Shown in pieces: positions 29,991 to 38,477 of a DNA stretch of 64,000 nucleotides. Location of the stretch: assembly GCA_036272055.1 (NCBI GenBank), contig DATAZL010000129.1, forward strand, positions 62,001 through 126,000, in the 5' to 3' direction. The stretch is from DASZVB01 sp036272055 (lineage in GTDB: Bacteria; Myxococcota_A; Polyangia; Polyangiales; Polyangiaceae). Positions within the stretch are counted from its first letter, which is position 1. Each line of letters opens with the position of its first letter. The position numbers and the translations under genes were made by a program. The notes beneath the pieces were generated by a model, which was not told where the DNA came from, did not search any database, and worked only from the letters and a program-made list of their open reading frames with translations.

Positions 29991-32900
29991 ATGGCCGTGA
30001 ACGCCGACTTGCCGCGACCGAAGCTGCCGCAGCGGCGCGCCCACGGGGCGCCGAAGACCGGCAAGGTCGCCGTCGCGAAGCAGCGGTACGTCGTCGAGGA
30101 ACGCCTCGCGTCGGGCGGAGCCGGCGTGGTGTACCGCGTGCGCGATACCGCGAGCGGCGAGATCCGCGCCATGAAGCGGCTGAACACGCACGGCGTGCCG
30201 GACAAGGTGACGCTCGAGGCTTTCGAGCGGGAATTTCACGTACTCGCCGGCCTCGATCACCCGAGGATCATCCGCGTCTACGACTACGGCATCGACGAGC
30301 AGGGGCCGTACTACACGATGGAGTACGTGGAGGGCGCCGATCTACGCGCGGCCGCCCCCGTTCCGTACCGGAAAGCGTGCTTTTACCTGCGCGACGTGGC
30401 GACGTCGCTCGCGCTCCTTCACTCGCGACGGCTGCTTCACCGAGACGTGAGCGCACGCAACGTTCGCGCCACCAGCGACGGCCACTGCAAGCTGCTCGAT
30501 TTCGGCGCGCTCGCGGATTTCGGGCGTACGACGGTGATCGTCGGCACGCCGCCTGCGATTCCACCGGAGTCGTTCGAGGGCGCGCCGCTCGATCAGCGGT
30601 CGGACCTCTACGCCCTCGGGGCGCTGGCGTACTGGGTGCTCACCGGTTTCCATGCCTTCCCCGCGCGCGAGCTCGACGAGCTTCCGCTCGCGTGGCGGGT
30701 GCCACCGCGAGCGCCCTCCGCGTATGCCGAGGATATCCCCGACGAGCTCGACGCGCTCGTGCTCTCGCTGCTGAACGCCGATCCGCGTGCTCGCCCTGGA
30801 AGCGCCGCCGAGGTCATCGCACGCCTCAACGTCATCGGCGAGCTCGCGGCCGAGGACGCGAACGACTCTGCCCGGCTCGTCGACAGCTTCCTCTTGCAGC
30901 CTCGCTTCACCGGTCGTGTCCCGGAGACGCGGGCCCTCGAAGAGAAGCTCGCCGAAGCCCTGGCCGGGCGCGGCTCCGCCGTCTGCATCCGGGCGATGCA
31001 CGGCCTCGGTCGCACGCGTCTCCTCGAGGAGCTCGGTGTCCGCGCGCAGCTCTCCGGCGCGACCGTCGTCCGCGTGGACGCGTCCATGAACCGGCAGCTC
31101 CACGGCACCACGCGCGCGCTGGTGTTGAAGCTCGTCGATGCGCTTCCCGACGTCGTGCGCGGCGCGCCGGCTCGTTTCCGGGCGACGCTGTCGTCCCTCG
31201 GCGCGGACGTCCAGAGCCGCCTCGGCTCGATCCCGTCGTCGCCCGGCTCGGTGCGACCCGTGGCGTCGAGTCCGCCGGTGGGCTCACCCGGTTCTCTCGA
31301 GGGCTTCTTCACGTTCGTCAGCCACTCGTCCCCGCTCGTCCTCCAGATAGACAACGTCGAGGAGGCCGATCACGGCAGCCTCGGCACGCTCGCGGCCCTC
31401 GCGAAAGTCGCGCCGGCCGAGCGCATCTTCGTGGTGGCGACCGAGAGCCCCGTTCGCGTGGAAGCGGAGAGCCTCGGGCTCCAGGCGATCCACGCCCACT
31501 CGAGTACCGTGGCGCTCGCGGGCCTCACCGGCGCCGAGATGTTCGAGTTCGTGAGCTCGCTCTTCGCCGATGCGCCGAACGCGGAGCGATTCGCCGACTG
31601 GCTACACGAGCGCACCGCGGGAAGCCCGCTCCACGCGCTCGAGATCTGCCGCCAGCTCGTCGCGAAAGAGGTGATCCGCCATTCCGGAGGCGTGTGGACG
31701 CTGCCCGTCCACCGACCCGACACCCTGCTCCCCGCGGCGCTCGAGGAGGCGCTATCGCAGCGCATCGAGGCGCTCGGACTCCGCGCTCGCTCCCTGGCGG
31801 AGTGCCTCAGCCTCCAGCGCGATCAGCCGACGTTCGACCTCTGCCGACGCCTGTCGGAGCCCCTCGATCAACGGCAGGTCATCCTGCTCCTCGACGAGCT
31901 TTCGCGGAACGACGTCCTTCACCGTGAGGCCGACGGATATCGCTTCAGCAGCGCCGCGCTAAGGGACGCGCTCCTTCGCGGGATGGATGGATTCGCCGAG
32001 GAGCAAAATCACCGGAAGCTCGGAGAGGCGTTCGCGGCTCTCGCGGGGGACGACGATCAGGCGCTCCGGATCCAGGCTGGTTTCCACCTGATCCGTGGCG
32101 GCAAGAACACCGAGGGCGCAGATCTCATCGCCAGCGTCGCGCGCGACTCCGCCGCGATCCGGACCCTGATGGCGAACCTGAACCGCGTCGGAGAGCCGCT
32201 CGAAGCGGCGCTCGGGGTCTACCGGCGGGAGCGGCGAACGAAGTACGAGCGCATGCCGATCCTCGGCGCGCTGGCGCAGGCCGGCTACTACGAGGAGAGG
32301 ATCTGGGGCGAGCGTTACGGCGACGAGGCGCTCTCGGTGCTCGAGGATCTGTCCGGTATCGACACCGCGCGGCGACTGCGCCCCTTCTGCGGGCGCTTCA
32401 TCGGCCTGATCGTCGGCATCCTGTTCGCGCTGTTCCGCTTCCGGATCACGCCGAAGAGCGAGCGGAACTATCCGTTCTTCGAGGTCATGTCGTGCCTCTT
32501 CTCGACGGTCACGACGCTCGCCGGCACCGCGTCACTCTCGCTCGATCCGGAGCGCGCGGCGCGGGTCGCCGACGCGCTCGAGCCGTTCTCGGTGCTCCCG
32601 GAACGGCTGACGCCGGTCGGAATCTATCAGTTCTGTCGCGCGCTCCAGGAGATCGGTCGTGAGAACGAGGCGCTGGCGTTCGACCGCTTCGGAGTGCTCG
32701 GTCGACGATTCGCGGATCCGAAATACTATCCGACGCTCCCCGACGAGGCGCGTGCTCTCTATGTCGCCGCGACCCACTTCTCGCGGGCGACGATGGGCAA
32801 CTTCCGCGCCGACGGCGGCGGCGTCCTCGCCTGTGCCGACGCGCTCGACGGGATCGGGCTCCAGCTCTACACGATGATCGCGAGCCAGCTCCGGTTCCTC

Positions 32901-33737
32901 TACAGAATGAACCGGGGCGAGTTCGCTGCGGCAGAGGAGCAGCGCAAACTCGTCGAGCTTCACGCCGCCCAGGTCGGCTCCATCTGGCAGGTCGAGACGT
33001 GGGAGTCGCCGGCGCTGATCCTAGTCTACACGTCGCTCTCGGATGTCGTGTCCGCGACCCGGGTCATGCACCGTCTCGAGACGCAGAGCGCCGTCGTGCC
33101 CAATCTGCGCTTCCATCATCGTCTCGCGATCGCCGCGCTCTGGAGTGTCCGGAAGGAACCCGGCTACATAGAGCGGTACGACTCGGAGTTCGCGTCGTAT
33201 ACGCCGAGGGCCTTCATTGGCTGGGCCTCGTCGCTCGGCTATCTGGCGCAGGCGTACAACGAGGCTGGTCGTCACGAAGAAGCGCGGGCGGTCTGCGAAC
33301 GCACCCTCGTCCATGTCACGGACGCCGATCGCGATTTCGTATCGCTGTTCCTGAACCTCGACGTCCAGCACGCGATGGCGCTCGCCGGCCTCGAGAAGAC
33401 CGACGAAGCGTGCGCGATTCTCAAAGGCCTACTCCAGCGCTTCAAACACGTCGATCACCCGCTCGCGCTCGGCCTCATCCACGAGGCTCTCGCGCGCATC
33501 GCGTGGGCCGCCGGTGTGACCGAGGACTACGAGGCGAACCTCGTCGCGACCGAGACGCACTTCCGCGGGACGGGAACGCCGATCCTCATCGCGCGCTGTG
33601 AGGAGCTCGGACGGCTTCGCCTCGCGCGCGTCGCGGCGAGCCTCCCCGTCTCCGCCGACCGCCTCGACTCGCCGACGATCACCGCGCCCATGCGCGAGGA
33701 CGGCGGGCGTACCCGCACCGTCATCCCGCGAGCCTGA
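29991..33737 (+). CDS. PknK-like Ser/Thr kinase fused to an AAA ATPase and TPR region
   Basis: A 1248-residue signalling protein. The kinase domain (about 22-280) has YVVEERLASGGAGVVYRV, IRAMKRLN for the ATP lysine, HRDVSARNV and LLDFGALAD. An AAA/STAND ATPase region follows (about 300-560), whose Walker A is degenerate: MHGLGRTRLLEEL, with Arg-Thr where Lys-Ser/Thr is expected. The remaining about 600 residues are helical repeats like TPRs (LAQAYNEAGRHEEARAVCER). The layout resembles PknK and the many kinase/ATPase proteins of myxobacteria. ATG 29991 starts a basic leader before the kinase. It stands alone, 253 bases past the preceding rightward gene; targets are unknown. Confidence 0.93.
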   Translation: MAVNADLPRPKLPQRRAHGAPKTGKVAVAKQRYVVEERLASGGAGVVYRVRDTASGEIRAMKRLNTHGVPDKVTLEAFEREFHVLAGLDHPRIIRVYDYGIDEQGPYYTMEYVEGADLRAAAPVPYRKACFYLRDVATSLALLHSRRLLHRDVSARNVRATSDGHCKLLDFGALADFGRTTVIVGTPPAIPPESFEGAPLDQRSDLYALGALAYWVLTGFHAFPARELDELPLAWRVPPRAPSAYAEDIPDELDALVLSLLNADPRARPGSAAEVIARLNVIGELAAEDANDSARLVDSFLLQPRFTGRVPETRALEEKLAEALAGRGSAVCIRAMHGLGRTRLLEELGVRAQLSGATVVRVDASMNRQLHGTTRALVLKLVDALPDVVRGAPARFRATLSSLGADVQSRLGSIPSSPGSVRPVASSPPVGSPGSLEGFFTFVSHSSPLVLQIDNVEEADHGSLGTLAALAKVAPAERIFVVATESPVRVEAESLGLQAIHAHSSTVALAGLTGAEMFEFVSSLFADAPNAERFADWLHERTAGSPLHALEICRQLVAKEVIRHSGGVWTLPVHRPDTLLPAALEEALSQRIEALGLRARSLAECLSLQRDQPTFDLCRRLSEPLDQRQVILLLDELSRNDVLHREADGYRFSSAALRDALLRGMDGFAEEQNHRKLGEAFAALAGDDDQALRIQAGFHLIRGGKNTEGADLIASVARDSAAIRTLMANLNRVGEPLEAALGVYRRERRTKYERMPILGALAQAGYYEERIWGERYGDEALSVLEDLSGIDTARRLRPFCGRFIGLIVGILFALFRFRITPKSERNYPFFEVMSCLFSTVTTLAGTASLSLDPERAARVADALEPFSVLPERLTPVGIYQFCRALQEIGRENEALAFDRFGVLGRRFADPKYYPTLPDEARALYVAATHFSRATMGNFRADGGGVLACADALDGIGLQLYTMIASQLRFLYRMNRGEFAAAEEQRKLVELHAAQVGSIWQVETWESPALILVYTSLSDVVSATRVMHRLETQSAVVPNLRFHHRLAIAALWSVRKEPGYIERYDSEFASYTPRAFIGWASSLGYLAQAYNEAGRHEEARAVCERTLVHVTDADRDFVSLFLNLDVQHAMALAGLEKTDEACAILKGLLQRFKHVDHPLALGLIHEALARIAWAAGVTEDYEANLVATETHFRGTGTPILIARCEELGRLRLARVAASLPVSADRLDSPTITAPMREDGGRTRTVIPRA

Positions 33738-33775
33738 CGCTCCCGGTTCGCGCGTCGCTGCGCTATAGCTCGGGC

Positions 33776-34567
33776 ATGTCGGACGAGCCCACGGCGCTCT
33801 TCGAGCGCGACGGAGAGCGCTTCGTTCCCACGACGCTTTCGCGCGGGCCGTGGAGCCCGAATGCCCTCCACGGTGGCCCGCCTGCGGCGTTGATGGCGCG
33901 CGCCGTCGAGCTGCACGAGGGCGGCGAGACGATGATCGTCACCCGTCTCACCGTCGAGCTCCTCCGTCCCGTGCCGCTCGAACCGCTCGAGGTGCGCGCG
34001 CGAATGATCCGCCCGGGCCGCAAGGTGCAGCTCGTCGAGGCGTCGCTCCACACGGCGACCCACGAGGTCGCGCGGATGACCGGCCTTCGCATCCGTCAGA
34101 CGGACGTTCATCTGCCGCCGGGGTTGCCGATGGCGCCCGTCACCGTCGAGCCGCCGGAGTCGGGCGAGAACACGGCGCGGATGGGCGAGTTCCTCGAGGG
34201 GTTTCACACCCACGGAGTCGAGCATCGCTTCGTGCGCGGCAGGGAGTCGAACTTCGGTCCAGCGACGGACTGGATCCGGCTGAGATTCCCGCTGCTCGCC
34301 GACGAGACACCTTCACCGCTCGTGCGGGTCTGTGTGGCCGCGGATTTCGGCAACGGCGTATCGCGGCTCTTGCCTGGCTCTCACACGTTCATCAACCCCG
34401 ATCTCACCGTCTATCTTCACCGCTATCCTCGCGGTGAGTGGGTCTGCATCGACGCCGTGTCGCGCGTCGAAGAGAACGGGATCGGCCTCGCAGAGAGCCG
34501 GCTCCTCGATCGGGACGGAACCATCGGGCGCTCCCTCCAGAGCCTCATCGTGGAAGAGCGACGCTGA
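33776..34567 (+). CDS. TesB-like double-hotdog acyl-CoA thioesterase
   Basis: A 263-residue protein of the thioesterase superfamily with two hotdog halves. The first half carries LSRGPWSPNALHGGPPAALMARAVE, a pattern of acyl-CoA thioesterase II-like proteins, and MIVTRLTVELLRPVPLEPL. The second half has FVRGRESNFGPATDWIRLRFPL and an aromatic-rich end (FINPDLTVYLHRYPRGEWVCIDA). It would hydrolyse medium- or long-chain acyl-CoA in the cytosol. It lies 38 bases after the kinase/ATPase gene; a functional link is not evident. Confidence 0.88.
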   Translation: MSDEPTALFERDGERFVPTTLSRGPWSPNALHGGPPAALMARAVELHEGGETMIVTRLTVELLRPVPLEPLEVRARMIRPGRKVQLVEASLHTATHEVARMTGLRIRQTDVHLPPGLPMAPVTVEPPESGENTARMGEFLEGFHTHGVEHRFVRGRESNFGPATDWIRLRFPLLADETPSPLVRVCVAADFGNGVSRLLPGSHTFINPDLTVYLHRYPRGEWVCIDAVSRVEENGIGLAESRLLDRDGTIGRSLQSLIVEERR

Positions 34568-34651
34568 GGGGCGCGCCGTCTCTTCTCCCTCCGAAACGGA
34601 TGCGCCTCGCGCCGACGAGCAGTGCCCGCGACGCGAGGCACTTCGCGAATC

Positions 34652-35164
34652 TCAGAGATCGATCATGTTCAGGCTACCGATGAAGTCCTGCTTGCCGACG
34701 TCCACGCCGTTGTGACGGAGTATGGCGTACGCCATACAGAGATGAAAATACGTGTTGGGCACGTTCATCTCGTTCATGAAGTCCTTCCCGCGGAGACCCT
34801 TGCCGGGCATGAAGGTGAGCGGGATGGCGCGTTCTTCTGCGCCGTTGAAGTCGGACTCCTTGAACGTCCCGACGTAGTCGAGGACGCTCTTGATGCGGGC
34901 CCGGAGCTCTTCTACCGTCTTCTCGGTGTCGGGGTGCTTCGGCGGCTCCTTGCCGGAGAGGCGAGCACAGTAGAACTTCACGCCGTCGCACGAAGCCTGG
35001 ATCTGCCGCACCAGCGGCAGCATGTCCGGCGCGAGCCGGGACTCGAGCAGGACGCCCGGCTCGAACTTCTTCGCCTGGGCCAGGGCGACGCCCTTCTCGA
35101 TCCAGTTGTCGAGATTCTTGAGCATCTTGGTGAACTGCGCGACGTTCGCATGAACGTTGGACAT
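34652..35164 (-). CDS. DUF1993-family protein
   Basis: A 170-residue, soluble, mostly helical protein. The pattern FTKMLKNLDNWIEKGVALAQ, DMLPLVRQIQASCDGVKFY and NTYFHLCMAYAILRHNGVDVGK places it in DUF1993, a DinB-like four-helix-bundle family. ATG 35164 is preceded by a strong GGAGG ribosome-binding site. Metal ligands of DinB proteins are not clearly conserved. Biochemical function unknown; fungal and bacterial homologues are equally uncharacterised. Confidence 0.85.
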   Translation of the reverse strand: MSNVHANVAQFTKMLKNLDNWIEKGVALAQAKKFEPGVLLESRLAPDMLPLVRQIQASCDGVKFYCARLSGKEPPKHPDTEKTVEELRARIKSVLDYVGTFKESDFNGAEERAIPLTFMPGKGLRGKDFMNEMNVPNTYFHLCMAYAILRHNGVDVGKQDFIGSLNMIDL

Positions 35165-35244
35165 CTAAAAACCTCCGTACCCGGCGTGTGAATTACACGC
35201 GGGGCCTCACGCATGGAGCCGCCGGACTCGGGGGTCAAGGCCGT

Positions 35245-36123
35245 TCAGGCGCCCGCTTTGCTATTCGGCACCACGTCGTGGAACTTGCGAAGATCGAGGA
35301 TCAGTGCGCCGTCGTCCGCCTCGGTCAGGATGTCGGCGTGCTTGGCGTCGAAGATGACCTGCTTGGCGTAATAACGGTGGCTCGCGTGGATGGTCTGCAT
35401 CGACGTGTCGTCCAGCCCGACTATGAGGATCTGGAGCTCCGCTTCCTCGTCGATCAGCGACTGCGCCGTCGCGCCGTGTAGGGGGCTGTGCGCGTCGATC
35501 GGGTGCTGGACGCTCCACGAGCGCGACAGCGACAGCGCGTGAGCGCGGGAGAGCTTCAGATCGAGCATCCGGTAGAACGTGCTCCCGTCGTCCAGGTGCT
35601 CGGCGCGGATCATGACCGCTCGTATACGAACGTCGACGATCTGGTTACCGCGCTCGTTCCCCAGCCGCAGCATGAGGGTAGGGACCCCGTTCAGACTGGA
35701 GACGACGGCTTCGCGGGTGAACACGACGCGTGCCGTCGGCCGCGAGAACTTCGCGAACACGAGCCCGGTTGCGAGCGCTGTCAGGATGAGCGAGACGATG
35801 GACTCTCCCACCATGAGCACGTTAGCGCCGATGGACTCCGGGTACATGGCGCCGTAGCCGATGGTGCCCATGGTCTCGACGCTGAAGAAGAAGGCGTCCG
35901 AGAGCGAGCCCGGGTGTGCGCCCTTCACGCCGTCGATGAGGAGATACCCGACTGCGAACACGCAGTTGACGAGCAGGAACGAGGCCGCGATGACGAGGAG
36001 CGTCGCCGTCCACGAGAGCCGCATCATCGCGTGGTAGAAATCGCGCAGCGGAGCTCGATGCTCGCCGACGACTCGGATCTCGTAGTCGGCGCCGTCGGGC
36101 GAGATGCTGGTCGTCTTCACCAT
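35245..36123 (-). CDS. KirBac-type inward-rectifier potassium channel
   Basis: A 292-residue channel. Residues of about 25-125 hold a slide helix (LRDFYHAMMRLSW), the first membrane span, a pore helix with the K+ selectivity filter TIGYG at about 87-91, and the second span. The C-terminal cytoplasmic domain is an immunoglobulin-like Kir domain (PTLMLRLGNERGNQIVDVRIRAVM, AELQILIVGLDDTSMQTIHA). Family homologues are gated by the cytoplasmic domain and lipids. It lies downstream of the RNase HII-like gene on neither a shared strand nor an evident operon, so it is probably independent. Confidence 0.93.
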   Translation of the reverse strand: MVKTTSISPDGADYEIRVVGEHRAPLRDFYHAMMRLSWTATLLVIAASFLLVNCVFAVGYLLIDGVKGAHPGSLSDAFFFSVETMGTIGYGAMYPESIGANVLMVGESIVSLILTALATGLVFAKFSRPTARVVFTREAVVSSLNGVPTLMLRLGNERGNQIVDVRIRAVMIRAEHLDDGSTFYRMLDLKLSRAHALSLSRSWSVQHPIDAHSPLHGATAQSLIDEEAELQILIVGLDDTSMQTIHASHRYYAKQVIFDAKHADILTEADDGALILDLRKFHDVVPNSKAGA

Positions 36124-36192
36124 CGGGGCCCGACTTTAGCCGGCGGGCGGTCGCGGTTCACGTCGAGACGGTTGCGCGCGCCGCGCCGGCGG

Positions 36193-37161
36193 TTAGCAGA
36201 GGGCGTCGCGAGCCCGCTCGAAGCAGCTATCCGGGATCCGTCGCTGCTTGCGGACCAGGCTCGTCGCCTTCACGAACCGGGTCGTCACCGGGTCGTGGTA
36301 GCCGCTCACGGCTTCCAGCGTTTCGTCGTGGTGACGGTAGTAGCCGGACACCCGCGCCATGAGGAGCTCCCGGACGTATTTCCCGACGATCGACGCGAGC
36401 ATCACGAGCGAGTCCTTCGCGTCGGCGTCCCGCACGAACCGGAGCTCACCGAGTCCGGGGAAGTGATACGCGCTCAGGGCCTTGCCCTTCTCGAGGACCG
36501 CGTGGAGTCGCATCGAGAGCGGACCGAAGAACTTCGAGTAGTCGCCCATGCCGCCGACCTTGCCGCAGATCGCGGTGATCTCGGTGCCGGCCACGCCGTG
36601 CAGGTCGAGCACCAGGCGCTCCATCGCGTGCAGATCGGAGATGAAGCGATTGCCGCCCGCATTCTTCGCATCGTTCAGGCGCTTCGTGCAGACGACGCTG
36701 CTCCGCACCGCGTGGACGACCACGCCGCGCTCCGCCCACCAGGCGAGGTGACCCTTGATGCGCGCCACGTCGCCCGGCTCGGCGATGAAGGCGTCTCGCA
36801 CCTCGGACCAGCACTGGGCCTCGACGTGGCTCGGGCAGTGGGAGCGGAGCTCCTCGTCTTTTTCCAGCGACAGCGCCTCGAAGAGAGCGCGGGGCGCAGA
36901 TGTTTCACTGGTGAGGGCGCGAGCCCACGCTTCTCCCAGGGCGAAGTCCTTGTGCGACATCAACGCCTTGGAATCACCCAGATCCTGGGAGAGTCGCTTC
37001 GGGGGGCGACGGGCGAGCACACGCGCGCCCTGCTCCGTCACGCTCGCCAGGACCGCGGTCACCACGAGGGGGCCGAGCCGCGCGCCGAGCCCGTTCTCGT
37101 CGACGCCGATGCGAAATTTTTTCGCCGCTTCCACTCGCCGGGCGACCTTATCACCATCCAC
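36193..37161 (-). CDS. Divergent ribonuclease HII-like protein
   Basis: A protein of about 322 residues with the catalytic layout of RNase HII: FRIGVDENGLGARLGPLVV for the Asp-Glu pair, LGDSKAL matching DSKKLS, and DSLVMLASIVGKYVRE matching the ASI(I/V)AK segment with its Asp. It is about 100 residues longer than most RNase HII, with an inserted Cys-rich helical region in the middle (SHCPSHVEAQCWSEV). Activity on RNA-DNA hybrids is plausible but not certain; a paralogue could be the main RNase HII. The start is uncertain: GTG 37161 and GTG 37134 both precede the catalytic motif closely, and a longer frame reaches the response-regulator start. Confidence 0.7.
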   Translation of the reverse strand: MDGDKVARRVEAAKKFRIGVDENGLGARLGPLVVTAVLASVTEQGARVLARRPPKRLSQDLGDSKALMSHKDFALGEAWARALTSETSAPRALFEALSLEKDEELRSHCPSHVEAQCWSEVRDAFIAEPGDVARIKGHLAWWAERGVVVHAVRSSVVCTKRLNDAKNAGGNRFISDLHAMERLVLDLHGVAGTEITAICGKVGGMGDYSKFFGPLSMRLHAVLEKGKALSAYHFPGLGELRFVRDADAKDSLVMLASIVGKYVRELLMARVSGYYRHHDETLEAVSGYHDPVTTRFVKATSLVRKQRRIPDSCFERARDALC

Positions 37162-37173
37162 GGAAATCGTCTC

Positions 37174-37181
37174 TTGCGCAA
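37174..37181. promoter_or_regulatory. TTGCGCAA palindrome before the response regulator
   Basis: The same 8-bp palindrome that occurs twice before the sigma54 activator lies in the 55-base gap between the RNase HII-like gene and the divergent response regulator. A shared regulator is possible but an 8-mer match could be chance. Confidence 0.25.
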
Positions 37182-37216
37182 ACCGGCCGAAATCCGTGCT
37201 ACCCCCTCTGACCCCC

Positions 37217-37588
37217 ATGGCGGCACCGCCCCGTCGCATCATGATCGTCGAGGACGATCCGGCCATCGCGGAGATGCTCTCCAAGATGCTCGTCCGCTTC
37301 TACGACGTGCGAATCGTCCACGACGGCGGAGCTGCGATCGAGACCGCGGCTGCATATCGGCCCGACGTCATCCTCCTCGACGTGAACCTCCCGAACATGG
37401 ACGGCTTTGCGATCGCGCAGGGGCTCAAGGGTTCGCCGGAGCTCGCACGCGTCCCGATCATCTTCCTGACCGCGCAGGATCGTTCGCTCGATGTCGTGAA
37501 GGGCATCCAGGTCGGCGCAAAGCACTACATCACGAAGCCATTCAAGATGGACGACGTGATCAAGAAGGTCCGCCGGCTCATCCCCTGA
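37217..37588 (+). CDS. Single-domain response regulator (CheY-like)
   Basis: A 123-residue receiver domain without an output domain. Key residues are present: acidic pair in IMIVEDDPAIAEML, phospho-acceptor D55 in VILLDVNLPNMDG, Thr in IIFLTAQD (about 88) and Lys in YITKPFK (about 109). ATG 37217 is chosen because it starts immediately before the receiver fold; the frame is open far upstream over the RNase HII-like gene but is antisense-like there. No histidine kinase is nearby, so the partner is unknown. Confidence 0.92.
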   Translation: MAAPPRRIMIVEDDPAIAEMLSKMLVRFYDVRIVHDGGAAIETAAAYRPDVILLDVNLPNMDGFAIAQGLKGSPELARVPIIFLTAQDRSLDVVKGIQVGAKHYITKPFKMDDVIKKVRRLIP

Positions 37589-37634
37589 CGCCGGAGCACG
37601 CCGGCGCGCCACCGCGTCGTGCCTGGCGCGGGCG

Positions 37635-37910
37635 TCACCCGCCGGATACCGGGGGGATGACCGCGATCACGGCGCCCGCGACGAGAGGCGTGGACGGCTC
37701 GGCGAACACTTCGTCGACCGCGTAGCGGACGCTCTTGAGGGAGCCCGCTAGCGACGGATGACGGCGCTCGATGAACGGCGAGAGGTCGCCGACCGTGCGC
37801 ACCGCGTCGGGGAGCTCGAGCTGTTCCTCGCTCGTCCCGGCGGCCTCGCGGACGGCCGCAAAATACAGGAGCGTGACGGGTCTCGGCACTCGTAAAGCCT
37901 CGAAAAGCAT
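37635..37910 (-). CDS. moaD: MoaD/ThiS-family sulfur-carrier protein
   Basis: A 91-residue beta-grasp protein ending in the Gly-Gly that is adenylated and thiocarboxylated in MoaD (VIPPVSGG). Family features include VTLLYFAAVREAAGTSEEQLELP at the N-terminus and AGAVIAVIPPVSGG at the end. This suggests the small subunit of molybdopterin synthase. ATG 37910 is used; other moa genes are absent nearby. A molybdate permease pair lies 23 kb away (60456-61818) and is compatible with molybdenum cofactor use. Confidence 0.85.
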   Translation of the reverse strand: MLFEALRVPRPVTLLYFAAVREAAGTSEEQLELPDAVRTVGDLSPFIERRHPSLAGSLKSVRYAVDEVFAEPSTPLVAGAVIAVIPPVSGG

Positions 37911-37994
37911 TCTTGGGTGAGGGAGCGGAGCGCGCAAGTCGCGAGAGCCGAAGCTCTCGTGTTAAGGTTATCGGATCAACCTGGAGGCTTCGTG

Positions 37995-38471
37995 ATGAGT
38001 CAAGAACCGCGTCTCGGGCGCGACGTGTTCCTCGCTCTGGCCGCCGTCGGATGGTCGGACGGCAAGCTCGATGGTGAAGAAGCCGACGCGATCGTCCGGA
38101 CGGCCCTCGAGGAGGGCCTCGACCTCGACGCGATCGCCGAGATCGAGAAGGCCACCAAGGAGCCGATCGAGATGGCGGTCATCGACCGCTCGAAGCTCAC
38201 CAAGGAGGACCGGCTCTTCGTGTACGCCGTCGCCGCGTGGATGACGCGGCTCGACGGCGTCGTCGACGCGAAGGAGCTCGCGGCCCTCGACGCCCTCGGC
38301 GAGAAGCTCAAGGTGCCCGAGGCCGCGCGTCGCTCCGCCGACTACATCGCGCAGGAGATCGCGATGATGCCGGACGGCGATCGTCCGCTCCGCTTCGATC
38401 TGCTCAAGCTCAGAGCCGTGATCGGCGAGCGTCTCGAAGACTCGGCCCGCCGACGCGCAGAGAAATCCTAG
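37995..38471 (+). CDS. TerB-like protein
   Basis: A 158-residue helical acidic protein of the TerB/DjlA-like family (ALAAVGWSDGKLDGEEADAIV, AVAAWMTRLDGVVDAKELAALDALGEKL), where DG-rich motifs mark two similar helical halves. ATG 37995 is preferred over GTG 37992 because the GGAGG ribosome-binding site at 37983 is seven bases away. The function of stand-alone TerB-like proteins is not established; tellurite resistance should not be inferred. Confidence 0.8.
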   Translation: MSQEPRLGRDVFLALAAVGWSDGKLDGEEADAIVRTALEEGLDLDAIAEIEKATKEPIEMAVIDRSKLTKEDRLFVYAVAAWMTRLDGVVDAKELAALDALGEKLKVPEAARRSADYIAQEIAMMPDGDRPLRFDLLKLRAVIGERLEDSARRRAEKS

Positions 38472-38477
38472 GCGCCC

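Noticed and set aside
35488..37725. 745-codon open frame on the plus strand
   Set aside because: It covers parts of the KirBac and RNase HII-like genes in antisense and the response regulator in another phase; the product is low-complexity Arg/Asp/Glu/Val-rich.
37995..38471. Tellurite-resistance gene
   Set aside because: Only a TerB-like fold is supported; stand-alone members have no proven link to tellurite.
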